Position numbers and translations under genes: made by a program. A stretch of DNA of 64,000 bases, from positions 2,356,001 to 2,420,000 of the forward strand of contig CBDEVP010000001.1 in the NCBI GenBank assembly GCA_965243485.1. The letters run 5' to 3'. The DNA comes from UBA7330 sp965243485. Its GTDB lineage: Bacteria; Bacteroidota; Bacteroidia; Cytophagales; Cyclobacteriaceae. Under the pieces are notes generated by a model, which was not told where the DNA came from, searched no databases, and saw nothing but the letters and a program-made list of their open reading frames with translations. Positions 46,225-54,881 of this stretch are shown one piece after another; position 1 is the first letter of the stretch, and every line of letters begins with the position of its first letter.

Positions 46225-48066
46225 ATGATATTAAGTCCTCTTGACTGGTTAATACTGGTTCTTTTTTTTATAATACTAATTTCTATTGGATATTCTGCAT
46301 CGAAAAATGCAGGAGATAACACCTCTAATTTTTTTCTTTCCGGACGAAATATGCCTTGGTGGCTGTTAGGGGTATCAATGGTTGCTACTACATTTTCTGC
46401 TGATACCCCAAACCTTGTTACTGATATGGTTCGTACTAACGGGGTTTATGCTAATTGGTTATGGTGGGCTTTTTTATTAACCGGAATGTTGACCGTATTT
46501 ATTTACGCAAAACTCTGGAACCGGTCAAAAGTATTAACAGATCTTGAATTTTATGAAATTCGTTACAGTGGAAAAGTTGCGGCATTTCTTCGGGGTTTCC
46601 GTGCGATCTATTTGGGGGTATTTTTCAATATATTGGTGCTTGCCAGCGTTTCTCTTGCCTTTATTAAAATTGCCGGAATTATGCTTGGCCTTCAGCCTGC
46701 ACCGGCATTGCTTATTGCTGCGAGTATTGTAGTTTTTTATAGTACATTAGGTGGTTTAAAATCAATACTTTGGACTGATTTATTTCAGTTCAGTTTTGCC
46801 TTATTCGGTGCTATTGTTGCAGCAATTTATATTACTGAATCTCCTGAAATTGGAGGATTATCTTCCCTGTTTTCTCATCCCGCAGTTTCTGAAAAATTAC
46901 AATTCATTCCTGAGATGTCTCAACCAGAAATTTTCCTGGGAGTATTCTTGATTCCGTTAGCTGTGCAGTGGTGGGCAGTCTGGTATCCGGGTGCTGAACC
47001 AGGTGGTGGGGGATATGTAGCTCAACGAATGTTATCAGCAAAAAACGAAGATCATGCCATAGGTGCTACTCTATTATTTAATTTTTTTCATTATGCTATT
47101 CGTCCGTGGCCATGGATCATTGTTGGTCTGGCTTCCTTAATCATATTCCCTGATATTCAGTCGATGGTTGACAGATTTCCAGAAGTATCAACTCAATATA
47201 TAAAAAATGATTTTGCATACCCGGCAATGTTGCGTGTATTTCTTCCGTCAGGATTATTGGGGCTAGTAGTTGCATCATTGATTGCTGCTTATATGTCAAC
47301 GACTGCTTCTCAGCTTAATTGGGCCTCTTCATATCTGGCAAATGACTTTTATGGAAGGTTTTACAATCGCAATGCTACAGAGCGACAAAAAGTTCTTTTT
47401 GGACGGATCAGTACAGTTACACTAATGGCTTTATCAGTGTTATTAGCTTTAGTATTGGAAAATGCATTGCAGGCATTTCAATATTTGCTCATGATAGGGG
47501 CCGGGACTGGATTGATTTATATCCTCAGGTGGTTTTGGTGGCGTATTAATGCCTGGTCTGAGTTGGCAGCCATGATCGGAGCTGTAATATTTTCAATGTT
47601 GTTTATTTTGATTGAAAACTTTGCCCTTGATGTTACTGATGATGGAATTGTCAATCTCTGGGGAATTGCAGGTACAGTAACCTATTGGAATGTGATAAAA
47701 TTTTTAGGTGTAGTCATCTTAACAAGTGTAAGCTGGATTTTGGTAACAATCTTTACCAATCCGACAAACGAAGAAACTTTGCGTAGATTTTATAGGAAAA
47801 TCAGGCCCGGAGGGATCGGTTGGAAACCTGTTGTAGACCGTGCAAAAGCTCAAGGAATTGAGTTAGAAAAGGAATCTGACCTTAAATGGGATGTTCCCAC
47901 TGGTATCATTTGTATGGTATTGGGTTGTGTGGCGATTTACAGCCTGTTGTTTGCCATTGGCAATTTCTTATATGGAAATAATCTACAATCAACTTTGTTG
48001 ATCTTGATCGCCATTTCAACATCACTACTACTTTGGAATAGATGGAAAAAATTGAAAACAATGTGA
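46225..48066 (+). CDS. Sodium:solute symporter (SSS family)
   Basis: The 613-aa inner-membrane protein has about 13-15 hydrophobic helices. Family features include LDWLILVLFFIILISIGYSASKNAGD at the N terminus, FFLSGRNMPWWLLGVSMVATTFSADTPN (the sodium-site region of TM1), STLGGLKSILWTDLFQF and ASLIAAYMSTTASQLNWASSYLANDFY. SSS transporters bring sugars, amino acids or organic acids in with sodium. It begins 25 nt after the ROK-MurQ stop and probably imports the sugar that the fusion protein uses. It is the last gene of the locus on this strand. Confidence 0.93.
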   Translation: MILSPLDWLILVLFFIILISIGYSASKNAGDNTSNFFLSGRNMPWWLLGVSMVATTFSADTPNLVTDMVRTNGVYANWLWWAFLLTGMLTVFIYAKLWNRSKVLTDLEFYEIRYSGKVAAFLRGFRAIYLGVFFNILVLASVSLAFIKIAGIMLGLQPAPALLIAASIVVFYSTLGGLKSILWTDLFQFSFALFGAIVAAIYITESPEIGGLSSLFSHPAVSEKLQFIPEMSQPEIFLGVFLIPLAVQWWAVWYPGAEPGGGGYVAQRMLSAKNEDHAIGATLLFNFFHYAIRPWPWIIVGLASLIIFPDIQSMVDRFPEVSTQYIKNDFAYPAMLRVFLPSGLLGLVVASLIAAYMSTTASQLNWASSYLANDFYGRFYNRNATERQKVLFGRISTVTLMALSVLLALVLENALQAFQYLLMIGAGTGLIYILRWFWWRINAWSELAAMIGAVIFSMLFILIENFALDVTDDGIVNLWGIAGTVTYWNVIKFLGVVILTSVSWILVTIFTNPTNEETLRRFYRKIRPGGIGWKPVVDRAKAQGIELEKESDLKWDVPTGIICMVLGCVAIYSLLFAIGNFLYGNNLQSTLLILIAISTSLLLWNRWKKLKTM

Positions 48067-48240
48067 ATTGCATGTAGAAAAATAAAACTGTTTATGATTT
48101 TTAATATACTTATAAATTCATCATTACTTTTCAATTTCAGCAGTAGTATAAATGATTCTGTAAAATCTTAGACGTTTTAGTTTGGAAGGATCCGAGCATT
48201 CGGGTGATTACAGATATTTTTTCTCATCATCACTCCAGAT

Positions 48241-48424
48241 ACTCCACACCCTCCGACTTCAGCACAATTGGGTTCGGCCACTTCCGGTCATTGTAAAGTC
48301 GCTGGGATCGGGTAAAGCTGACAATCAGACCATCTTTCGCTGGTCGGCACCAGGGGTCTACATCGGCATCTGGGTTGTATTCCAAAGTTTTGCCATCATA
48401 TCCCAGGACTGAAATTTTGGTGTC
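48241..48424 (-). pseudogene. Remnant of an alpha-L-fucosidase gene (C-terminal 60 codons)
   Basis: Translated on the minus strand this stretch reads KISVLGYDGKTLEYNP... ...SFTRSQRLYNDRKWPNP..., nearly the same as the C terminus of the intact GH29 protein at 49425-50771; by my reading about nine in ten residues agree. Homology stops abruptly at about 48424, where the frame meets a stop (TGA) and unrelated sequence. It is a direct repeat of 49439-49622 at a distance of 1198 bp, enclosing the Uma2 gene. Confidence 0.8.
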
Positions 48425-48608
48425 GGGCGTTCAGGAAAGTCTCTCCAGGGGCTTTATAAAGGGCGAATCCATATTGATGACTTAGAAACAGAAGGAAGTA
48501 AGAAATGGAACAATCATTCACCACTTATACATCCAAAGTATTCTGGTTTCCTTGATATTGTGAATTATGTTTTATAATAAGATGTGGAACGATAAATAAT
48601 TAATACTT

Positions 48609-48645
48609 CATTGTAAATTGAAAATATTACTTTCAATTTACAATG
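48609..48645. repeat. AT-rich 15-bp perfect inverted repeat
   Basis: CATTGTAAATTGAAA and TTTCAATTTACAATG are perfect arms around a 7-nt loop (ATATTAC). No U-tract follows directly. It could be a terminator for transcription from the symporter side, a protein-binding site, or the end of a lost element. Confidence 0.6.
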
Positions 48646-48832
48646 TATATTATAAGAGATAAAACAGAGGGAATGGTTCGTATATTTAAGACCTACAGCT
48701 TGTTTGTCACTTTTTTGCCACTCCAGGAGGGACATTGTTTGAGTAAAATTTTAGGACAAACCATAGACTTTGATCAGATGGTTCAGGATTCATAGATCTT
48801 TGTGTAATTTTATATAGTATTATACGGAGAAA

Positions 48833-49405
48833 ATGGAACTGGTCAAAGAAAAGACATACACATTTGCCGATTATCTGAATGTAGCTGAAGACTGGGTAGA
48901 GCTGATCCGGGGAAAGCTGGTGAAAATGACTCCTATGCCTTCCACTACCCATCAATTAATTTCTGCTCGTATTTTCCAAAAAATCATTAATTATCTTGAT
49001 AATAGGCCATGTAATGTGTTCCATCCTCCTTTTGATGTCCGGTTGCCCCAACGTGGAAAATCTACCAAAGACCAAAACATTACTACCGTAGTGCAACCTG
49101 ATATCACCGTGATCTGCGATCCGGATAAACTAGATGAACGTGGTTGTCTGGGGGCACCTGACTGGATCATTGAAATACTGTCCCCTGGCAATATTCGAAA
49201 AGATACTCACGACAAGCTTGAGTTATACGAAGAGGCTGGTGTGAGGGAATACTGGATTGTGCACCCTGCTGAGCAGACTATCATCAAATACCTGCCGGAC
49301 TCAAATGGCCGATATATAGGAAGTAAACCGTTTACCAAAGGTGACAAAATACCTGTTAGTATCCTTGAAGGTTTCGCTATTGACCTGGATGAAGTTTTTA
49401 AATAA
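48833..49405 (+). CDS. Uma2 family (PD-(D/E)XK nuclease-fold) protein
   Basis: The 190-aa protein has the Uma2 pattern: YTFADYLNVAEDWVELIRGKLVKMTPMPS near the N terminus, VQPDITVICDPDKLDERGC (the PD of the nuclease motif), then APDWIIEILSPGNIRKDTHDKLELYEEAGVREYWIV, whose E-x-LSPGN is the conserved acid/lysine region. These proteins have a restriction-endonuclease-like fold but their biological role is unsettled; they are scattered, mobile and numerous in cyanobacteria and some Bacteroidota. Here it lies between two copies of the fucosidase tail and is convergent with the intact fucosidase gene, which suggests it arrived by insertion or duplication. Confidence 0.88.
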   Translation: MELVKEKTYTFADYLNVAEDWVELIRGKLVKMTPMPSTTHQLISARIFQKIINYLDNRPCNVFHPPFDVRLPQRGKSTKDQNITTVVQPDITVICDPDKLDERGCLGAPDWIIEILSPGNIRKDTHDKLELYEEAGVREYWIVHPAEQTIIKYLPDSNGRYIGSKPFTKGDKIPVSILEGFAIDLDEVFK

Positions 49406-49424
49406 CCGGCTACTAGTTTTCTCA

Positions 49425-50771
49425 TTATCTCCCCCTATACTCCACCCCCTCAAGCTTCAGAACGATCGGGTTTGGCCATTTCCGGTCATTGTAAAGCCGC
49501 TGAGATCGCGTAAAGCTGACGATGAGTCCGTCTTCAGCCGGACGGCACCAGGGCACAACATCGGCACCCGGATTGTATTCAAGTGTCTTTCCATCATGAC
49601 CCAACACAGAGATCTTTGTATTTTCAGTCCCTTTCAGGGATTCAATCAGTAGTTGTTTGCGCTGTCCGATTGGAAGATCCAGATCAGTGATAAAGGCATA
49701 AACGGTATTTTCACCCGGCTTCTTGGTGAACCAGACGTACGCCTCGGAGACTATCGGGAAGGTCTCAATATCGTAAACAGCTTCCTGGTTTACTACTCGC
49801 CATAAAGCGATTTCCTGTAATCGCTGGACCTGCTCCACTGGCAGCCGACCGGTCTCATCGGGGCCGACATTGAGTAATAGATTTCCACCCTTTGCTCGTG
49901 TCTCGATCAGCATTTCAATCAATCTTGTTCCGGATTTATAATCCTCATTGGTGGGTTTATACTGCCATTGGGTGCCCATGGTGAAACAGGCTTCCCAGGG
50001 GCCTTCAAGTGGCGTATTCGGTAAATTTTGCTCTGGTGTGGCCATCCCACCGCGAGTGACGAGGATGTCCGGATCCAGATCCCAGCAGTAAGCCGCCAAC
50101 TCGGTGTTTATCCATTCATGCTTCTGGGTCTGACCATCCAGGAAGATCATGTCGATCTTGCCGTAGTTGGTTAGCAACTCTTTCAATTGCTTTTGGGTGT
50201 ATTCCATCAGTGGAGGATTTCCCCCGGGTAGGCTTTTAGGCGAATCCCTGTCTATCGGAAGTCCATTTTTATATAGGTAGGTGAAGTCATCCGGAGAGAA
50301 ATAAAGTCCCACCGCAATACCTTTCTTCCTGAAGGCTTCCAGCACTTCTTTGGTGATATCCCTTCCAAAGGGTGTGTTTTCAATGGAGAAGTCAGTTGTT
50401 TCCGTATGAAACATGCAAAATCCGGAGTGGTGCTTAGCAGTAAATACCACATATTTCATCCCGGCCAGCTTTGCATAATCGGCCCATGCTTCGGGATTAA
50501 ACTGGGAAGGATTGAAAGTTTTGGGCAACTCATTCACATAGTAGTCCAGGTAGTCCTCGGAAGCCCCAACCATGGAATGGCTGATGACAGACCCCAACTG
50601 TACATCGTGGCTCCAGTGAATGAACATGCCAAAGCCGAGGTCTTTGAACCATTCCACCCTTTCAGGTTTGTTGCGCTGAACTTTCAATAACCAGTTTTCT
50701 GATTCCTGGCTGAAGAGGCAAATGCTAAAAAGAATCAATAAAGCGGAAAGGATGTGTTTTGATATTTTCAT
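49425..50771 (-). CDS. Alpha-L-fucosidase, glycoside hydrolase family 29, exported
   Basis: The 448-aa enzyme has a signal peptide (about 1-21, LLILFSICLFSQ), the GH29 start RVEWFKDLGFGMFIHWSHDV, the sugar-contact motif KYVVFTAKHHSGFCMFHT and the nucleophile Asp212 in GKIDMIFLDGQT. GLYFSPDDF and WEACFTMGTQWQY are further family blocks. It cleaves alpha-linked fucose from glycan ends, a common side residue of marine sulfated polysaccharides (fucans, fucoidan). It starts 5 nt after the stop of the sulfatase gene, so the two form an operon aimed at sulfated fucose. Its 3' end is duplicated 1.2 kb away beyond the Uma2 gene. Confidence 0.92.
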   Translation of the reverse strand: MKISKHILSALLILFSICLFSQESENWLLKVQRNKPERVEWFKDLGFGMFIHWSHDVQLGSVISHSMVGASEDYLDYYVNELPKTFNPSQFNPEAWADYAKLAGMKYVVFTAKHHSGFCMFHTETTDFSIENTPFGRDITKEVLEAFRKKGIAVGLYFSPDDFTYLYKNGLPIDRDSPKSLPGGNPPLMEYTQKQLKELLTNYGKIDMIFLDGQTQKHEWINTELAAYCWDLDPDILVTRGGMATPEQNLPNTPLEGPWEACFTMGTQWQYKPTNEDYKSGTRLIEMLIETRAKGGNLLLNVGPDETGRLPVEQVQRLQEIALWRVVNQEAVYDIETFPIVSEAYVWFTKKPGENTVYAFITDLDLPIGQRKQLLIESLKGTENTKISVLGHDGKTLEYNPGADVVPWCRPAEDGLIVSFTRSQRLYNDRKWPNPIVLKLEGVEYRGR

Positions 50772-50776
50772 AACGA

Positions 50777-52291
50777 CTATTTGTAATCTGCACCAGTTAA
50801 ACTATTGAGCACTGAGCTTTGCCAGTCTTTCATTTTGCTTTCAAGGTCTGAGGCGACCTCAGGATTTGTCTCGATCAGATTTTTGGTTTCATAAGGATCC
50901 TTCCGGATATCATAAAGCTCCCTAATCTCCTGACCATCTTCTTCCCTGATGATGAGCTTGTAGGTATTGTCAAGGAAAGACCGGTCCCCGGTATAATCTT
51001 CCTCAGTGACTACGGGATGGTGAAAATTTCTAAAGCTTCTTGTGAATTCGCCATTCATCTGTTTTGCCAATGGCGTAGTACCTTCCTGAAGCTCGGGATC
51101 AATATAAGGGACACTATCAGTCAGGTGTCTGGTGTCAAACATCCAGAAGCCAATGGGAGATGGTCGTTCTTTCATTTTCCCTTTGAGCAGGGGCATCAGG
51201 CTGATCCCATCTATCGGACGATCGGGAAGCTTTCCACCAACCAGATCCACCATGGTCGGTAACATGTCAGTAGTGACAGCATTCACATCCGAGGTAAAAG
51301 GAGTTGTAATGACTCCGGGCCACTCGACAATGCCGGGTACCCTGGTGCCTCCTTCATAGATTGTTCCTTTCAATCCATGAAAATCCGAATGGTATAACCC
51401 ACTTGGAGGGATTCCATTGTCACCGTAATACCACAGCATGGTATTTTCTGACATATTGTTTTCACGGAGAAAATCCCTAAGCTTACCAATGGCGCGATCC
51501 ATGGCGGTGATCTCGGCAAATCGTTCCTGTAAAACAGAATCAAGAGGTCTTCTGGTGGCCTGACCTGTTTCCAGTGAAGTCAGTCGAACATACTCATTAC
51601 TTAATGAATCCGGTAGGTCTTCATAAAGGGCCAGGTCTTCTGGTAATCCCATATAAGGCTCGTGTGGAGAACCAAACCACACAATGGCAAAGACAGGTTT
51701 ATCTCCTGAATTTTTGATAAACGAAATGGTTTCGTCTATAATGATTTCAGACCCTTCACCTTCTATTTTGACAGGCGGGGCTCCATCTTTTGAAAGGACC
51801 GGGTCCAGTTCAAAGAAGTTGTCATGTGACAGCCAGGTATCAAAACCCATGGCTCCCGGGCTTGTTGGTGAGGACTTTTTAACCGGTCCGAGATGCCACT
51901 TTCCAAAATGGCCTGTCGCGTATCCGGCATCTTTCATGAGTTGTGCTATGGAGATTTCTTCAGGGCGGATGGACCAGTTGGGTGTATAGGTTCCGTACCG
52001 GTTTGGATGCCTTCCAGTGATGATACCTCCCCTTGTAGGAGAGCAGGAGGGGTGGCCTGAATAGAACTGGTCTAGCCTGAGCCCATTTGCAGCCATTTCA
52101 TCCAGTACAGGTGTTTTGATGAAAGGGTGACCATTGTAGCCGGTTTCTTCAAACCCATGGTCATCGCCCATCATCAGGATGATGTTAGGAGGTGTTTTCT
52201 TATTGTCCTCCTGCGTTGACGTTTTGTTGCAAGCCTGAAAAAGAATGATTGAAATGGATAGGGAGATGATTTGAAACGGCAGTTTTTTCAT
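50777..52291 (-). CDS. Type I sulfatase, lipoprotein
   Basis: The frame is open from an ATG at 52342, but the ATG at 52291 (MKKLPFQIISLSISIILFQACNK) gives a lipobox signal and is preferred. The mature protein has metal ligands in IILMMGDDHGFEETGYNG, the formylglycine Cys83 in SCSPTRGGIITGRHP, GHFGKWHLGP and YYGDNGIPPSG. It removes sulfate from glycans at the cell surface or in the periplasm. It is cotranscribed with the GH29 fucosidase 5 nt downstream and closely follows the DUF4143 ATPase gene. The pairing points to a sulfated fucose substrate. Confidence 0.93.
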   Translation of the reverse strand: MKKLPFQIISLSISIILFQACNKTSTQEDNKKTPPNIILMMGDDHGFEETGYNGHPFIKTPVLDEMAANGLRLDQFYSGHPSCSPTRGGIITGRHPNRYGTYTPNWSIRPEEISIAQLMKDAGYATGHFGKWHLGPVKKSSPTSPGAMGFDTWLSHDNFFELDPVLSKDGAPPVKIEGEGSEIIIDETISFIKNSGDKPVFAIVWFGSPHEPYMGLPEDLALYEDLPDSLSNEYVRLTSLETGQATRRPLDSVLQERFAEITAMDRAIGKLRDFLRENNMSENTMLWYYGDNGIPPSGLYHSDFHGLKGTIYEGGTRVPGIVEWPGVITTPFTSDVNAVTTDMLPTMVDLVGGKLPDRPIDGISLMPLLKGKMKERPSPIGFWMFDTRHLTDSVPYIDPELQEGTTPLAKQMNGEFTRSFRNFHHPVVTEEDYTGDRSFLDNTYKLIIREEDGQEIRELYDIRKDPYETKNLIETNPEVASDLESKMKDWQSSVLNSLTGADYK

Positions 52292-52354
52292 GATTTGAAT
52301 TGTCGATTGCTTTTTACTCATGGTGTCTGTTAAGTTGGTCAATAAAGGTAATTA

Positions 52355-53620
52355 TTATTTCCTGTCATTATCATTCATCAATAGCCATTTCCAAACCGGC
52401 ATGACTCTTATCACTTTATTATTCGCTTTGATTTCATCATCTTCAGATTCTGTAAGCAGCAAACCTGAATTTAACTGATGCATATCCATTGCTTCAAAAA
52501 GTCCCTCCAGTTCCCTGGTTCTTGTCTCCTGATTTTCAATCGAGACTGTTACCTGAATCGCCTCCTTGATTCGAATGCCCTCTCTTATCAAAAAGTCGCA
52601 TTCTTTGCGATTTTTATGGTAGAAGACTTCTTTGCCCCTTCGTTTCAACTCTAGAAAAACAATGTTTTCCATTATTCTTCCGTATTCTTCAGAAAACTGG
52701 AATCCAAGCGAAGCAGCTAACGCCTGATCGATAAAGTAGATTTTTTTGGGATTTTGTATCTGTTTCTTTACCGAAAAATCAAACTTATTTACTTCAAAAA
52801 GAATGTATGAATTCCTTAGAAATTCGATATAATTTCTAATGGTGGTAGCACTGCTCACTCCTATGATTTGTGCCAGTTTGTTATAGCTTGAAAGTCTGGA
52901 GAGATTGCTTGCCAGAAAATAGATGAGCTGCAATAATTCCTTTTCATTGGTAAGGTTGTTTCGGACCATCACATCCCGAAAAAGGATATTCTCATACAGG
53001 GTTTTGAGATACTCCCGATTTTGATCCCGGATAAAAGCAGGAAATCCTCCAACCCTGACAAAGTCCTTAAATTCCTTGAGTAGAAGCACCCTTTCTTTAG
53101 TGTTTAAGGCATTGACATTTGAAATAATTGATTGCTTTGATTGCAGAAATTCATCAAATGAAAAGGGGAATAATTCTATGGCCAGATATCTCCCGGTTAG
53201 ATGAGTCCCTAGTTCCCGACTTAACATGGAAGCATTGGATCCGGTAACAATGACCTTGATTCTCTGTTCATAAAGCCTCCTTACAAAGCGTTCCCAGCCT
53301 TGTATATTTTGCACTTCATCAAAATAGAAGGTTTTTTGTTCACCATAGAACTCGATAAATAGCTCGTATAGGGTTTGAAAGTCATTGACTTCGAAATTGA
53401 TCAGCCGATCATCATCGAAGTTGAGGTAGTAATCTTTATCCTTGTTGTATTTCCGAATTTGCTGTAGTAGCGTGGACTTCCCACATCTTCTGATTCCGGA
53501 GATCACCAGGATCTCATCAGACGTAAGGTATCGGTCAGGTATTTCTCGTGTTACCCACTTTTTATCCCAAGTGAAATCTTTCTGATCTGAAATAACTTTT
53601 GCCAGCTGACTTCTATTCAT
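52355..53620 (-). CDS. AAA-family ATPase with DUF4143 domain
   Basis: The 421-aa protein has an intact Walker A (ISGIRRCGKSTLL, about residues 40-52), Walker B (KTFYFDEVQNIQGWERFV), sensor VIVTGSNASMLSRELGTHLTGRY, and a C-terminal DUF4143 PD-(D/E)XK-like half (NIVFLELKRRGKEVFYHKNRKECDFLI). Such proteins are common, mobile and of unknown role; links to defence or toxin systems have been proposed. No signal peptide. Its stop lies close before the sulfatase start on the same strand, but a functional link to glycan use is unlikely. Confidence 0.9.
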   Translation of the reverse strand: MNRSQLAKVISDQKDFTWDKKWVTREIPDRYLTSDEILVISGIRRCGKSTLLQQIRKYNKDKDYYLNFDDDRLINFEVNDFQTLYELFIEFYGEQKTFYFDEVQNIQGWERFVRRLYEQRIKVIVTGSNASMLSRELGTHLTGRYLAIELFPFSFDEFLQSKQSIISNVNALNTKERVLLLKEFKDFVRVGGFPAFIRDQNREYLKTLYENILFRDVMVRNNLTNEKELLQLIYFLASNLSRLSSYNKLAQIIGVSSATTIRNYIEFLRNSYILFEVNKFDFSVKKQIQNPKKIYFIDQALAASLGFQFSEEYGRIMENIVFLELKRRGKEVFYHKNRKECDFLIREGIRIKEAIQVTVSIENQETRTRELEGLFEAMDMHQLNSGLLLTESEDDEIKANNKVIRVMPVWKWLLMNDNDRK

Positions 53621-53700
53621 AATGTAAAGTTACTATTATGAATAGAAAGATTAATTAAAAGTATCAATTATAAATAGAAACTAATTCTCAATTTCTTCAA

Positions 53701-53730
53701 TTTTTGAAAGATGGAATAGTCCTAAATTTG
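53701..53730 (+). promoter_or_regulatory. Candidate Bacteroidota-type promoter of the phosphoesterase gene
   Basis: TTTTTG (53701-53706) and TAAATTTG (53723-53730, matching TAnnTTTG) are 16 nt apart, slightly short of the usual spacing, and end 20 nt before the ATG at 53751. Confidence 0.45.
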
Positions 53731-53750
53731 AAAACCTAACTAGTTACTAT

Positions 53751-54665
53751 ATGAGAGCATTAGTAGTAATAAGCATTCTGGGTCTTTTTACGGCCTGTAA
53801 GTCACCGGAGACCATCGATGATAACTCGGATGATTCCTTCTCCTTTATTTTCCTGACTGACATTCATTATCAGTTGGAGAGAAATGCTTCGAAAGGTTTT
53901 GAGGTAGCAGTCGATACCATCAATCAGCTGGAAGCCGATTTTGTCATGACGGGAGGTGACCTCGTGTTTGATGTGCTAAGAGGAAATTTCAGCAGATCCG
54001 ATTCATTGTTTAGCATGTACAAAAAAGCAAGTGAAAGGATCAATAAGCCCGTTTACCACTGCATCGGAAATCACGAATTATTTGGGATCTATGAAGAGAG
54101 TCCCGAGGATTCCATGCATGCAGATTACAAGTACGGAATGTTTGAGCGCTATTTTGGCGACACTTACTACTCCTTCGATCACAAGGGCTGGCATTTCATG
54201 GTCCTGAACTCCATTGATGAGAGAAACCAGCGGTATGTCGGGATCATCAATGATGAAGAAATGGAATGGATCAAACAGGACCTGGCAAAGCTGGATAAAA
54301 ATACTCCGATTGCCATCTCCATGCATATCCCTTTGATTTCCTCTTACTACCAGGTTTATCCCCGTGAAAACCAGGGGGAATCAAAGTGGATAGAAAATCG
54401 GGATGAGGTGCTGGATCTTTTTAAAGACTACAACCTGAAACTTGTACTTCAGGGCCACATGCACTGGATCGAAGACATCAATGTGCAGAACAAGACCAGA
54501 TTTATCACCGGGGGCGCCCTCGCCGGCCGACCCAGCTGGAGGAGAGTGGATGACAGGGGTGACGGTAAGTATTATAACCAGGAGGGATTTATGCACTTCA
54601 CGATCGATGGTGAAGAAATTGAGTGGAAGTATATCGATATAGGCTGGAAGTCAATTGAAGAATGA
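53751..54665 (+). CDS. Calcineurin-like metallophosphoesterase lipoprotein
   Basis: The 304-aa protein has a lipobox signal (LFTACKS, Cys16) and the five metallophosphoesterase motifs: FLTDIHY, GGDLVFD, GNHELFG, SMHIPL and LQGHMHW, which bind two metal ions. It probably hydrolyses phosphate esters in the periplasm; the substrate (phosphosugar, nucleotide or phospholipid) cannot be told from sequence. It stands alone, with a consensus-like promoter 20 nt upstream and the repeat-containing gap downstream. Confidence 0.92.
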   Translation: MRALVVISILGLFTACKSPETIDDNSDDSFSFIFLTDIHYQLERNASKGFEVAVDTINQLEADFVMTGGDLVFDVLRGNFSRSDSLFSMYKKASERINKPVYHCIGNHELFGIYEESPEDSMHADYKYGMFERYFGDTYYSFDHKGWHFMVLNSIDERNQRYVGIINDEEMEWIKQDLAKLDKNTPIAISMHIPLISSYYQVYPRENQGESKWIENRDEVLDLFKDYNLKLVLQGHMHWIEDINVQNKTRFITGGALAGRPSWRRVDDRGDGKYYNQEGFMHFTIDGEEIEWKYIDIGWKSIEE

Positions 54666-54714
54666 AAATTAACCACTTAGGTCAGAAAGCTTTAGATACG
54701 CCTTGCATTCTCAG

Positions 54715-54750
54715 CGACCTTTGCGTCTTCCCTGCGTCTTTGCGGTTAAA
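54715..54750. repeat. Short dispersed-repeat-like motif
   Basis: GACCTTTGCGTCTTCCCTGC and then GCGTCTTTGCGGTTAAAA repeat the word TTTGCG/GCGTCTT. The string CTTTGCGTCTTTGCGGTTAAA is a familiar intergenic repeat in many Bacteroidota and other genomes. No coding potential. Confidence 0.45.
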
Positions 54751-54881
54751 ACAATTCAATTTCCAATGTGAGCAAAATAATATCGACAAATGCTAATTAT
54801 GGACATAGCTAACCCGGCCATTCATTAGGCCATAAAGAGCTATTCATTTAGTTTTGAAGGCTTATACCTCAGAGTCAAATC

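Larger units (their letters stand above)
48067..48832. other. Long intergenic region with gene remnants
   Basis: This 766-bp gap holds a fucosidase-tail remnant at 48241-48424 (separate entry), an open plus-strand stretch at about 48425-48577 that reads like coding remnant (KGRIHIDDLETEGSK then HPKYSGFLDIVNYVL and stop) without a start or recognised family, and an AT-rich hairpin at 48609-48645. It looks like degraded sequence between the glycan locus and the Uma2 gene. Confidence 0.5.

Noticed and set aside
48182..48412. Plus-strand 76-codon frame similar to another at 49341-49652
   Set aside because: Both are antisense readings of the duplicated fucosidase tail, which explains their similarity.
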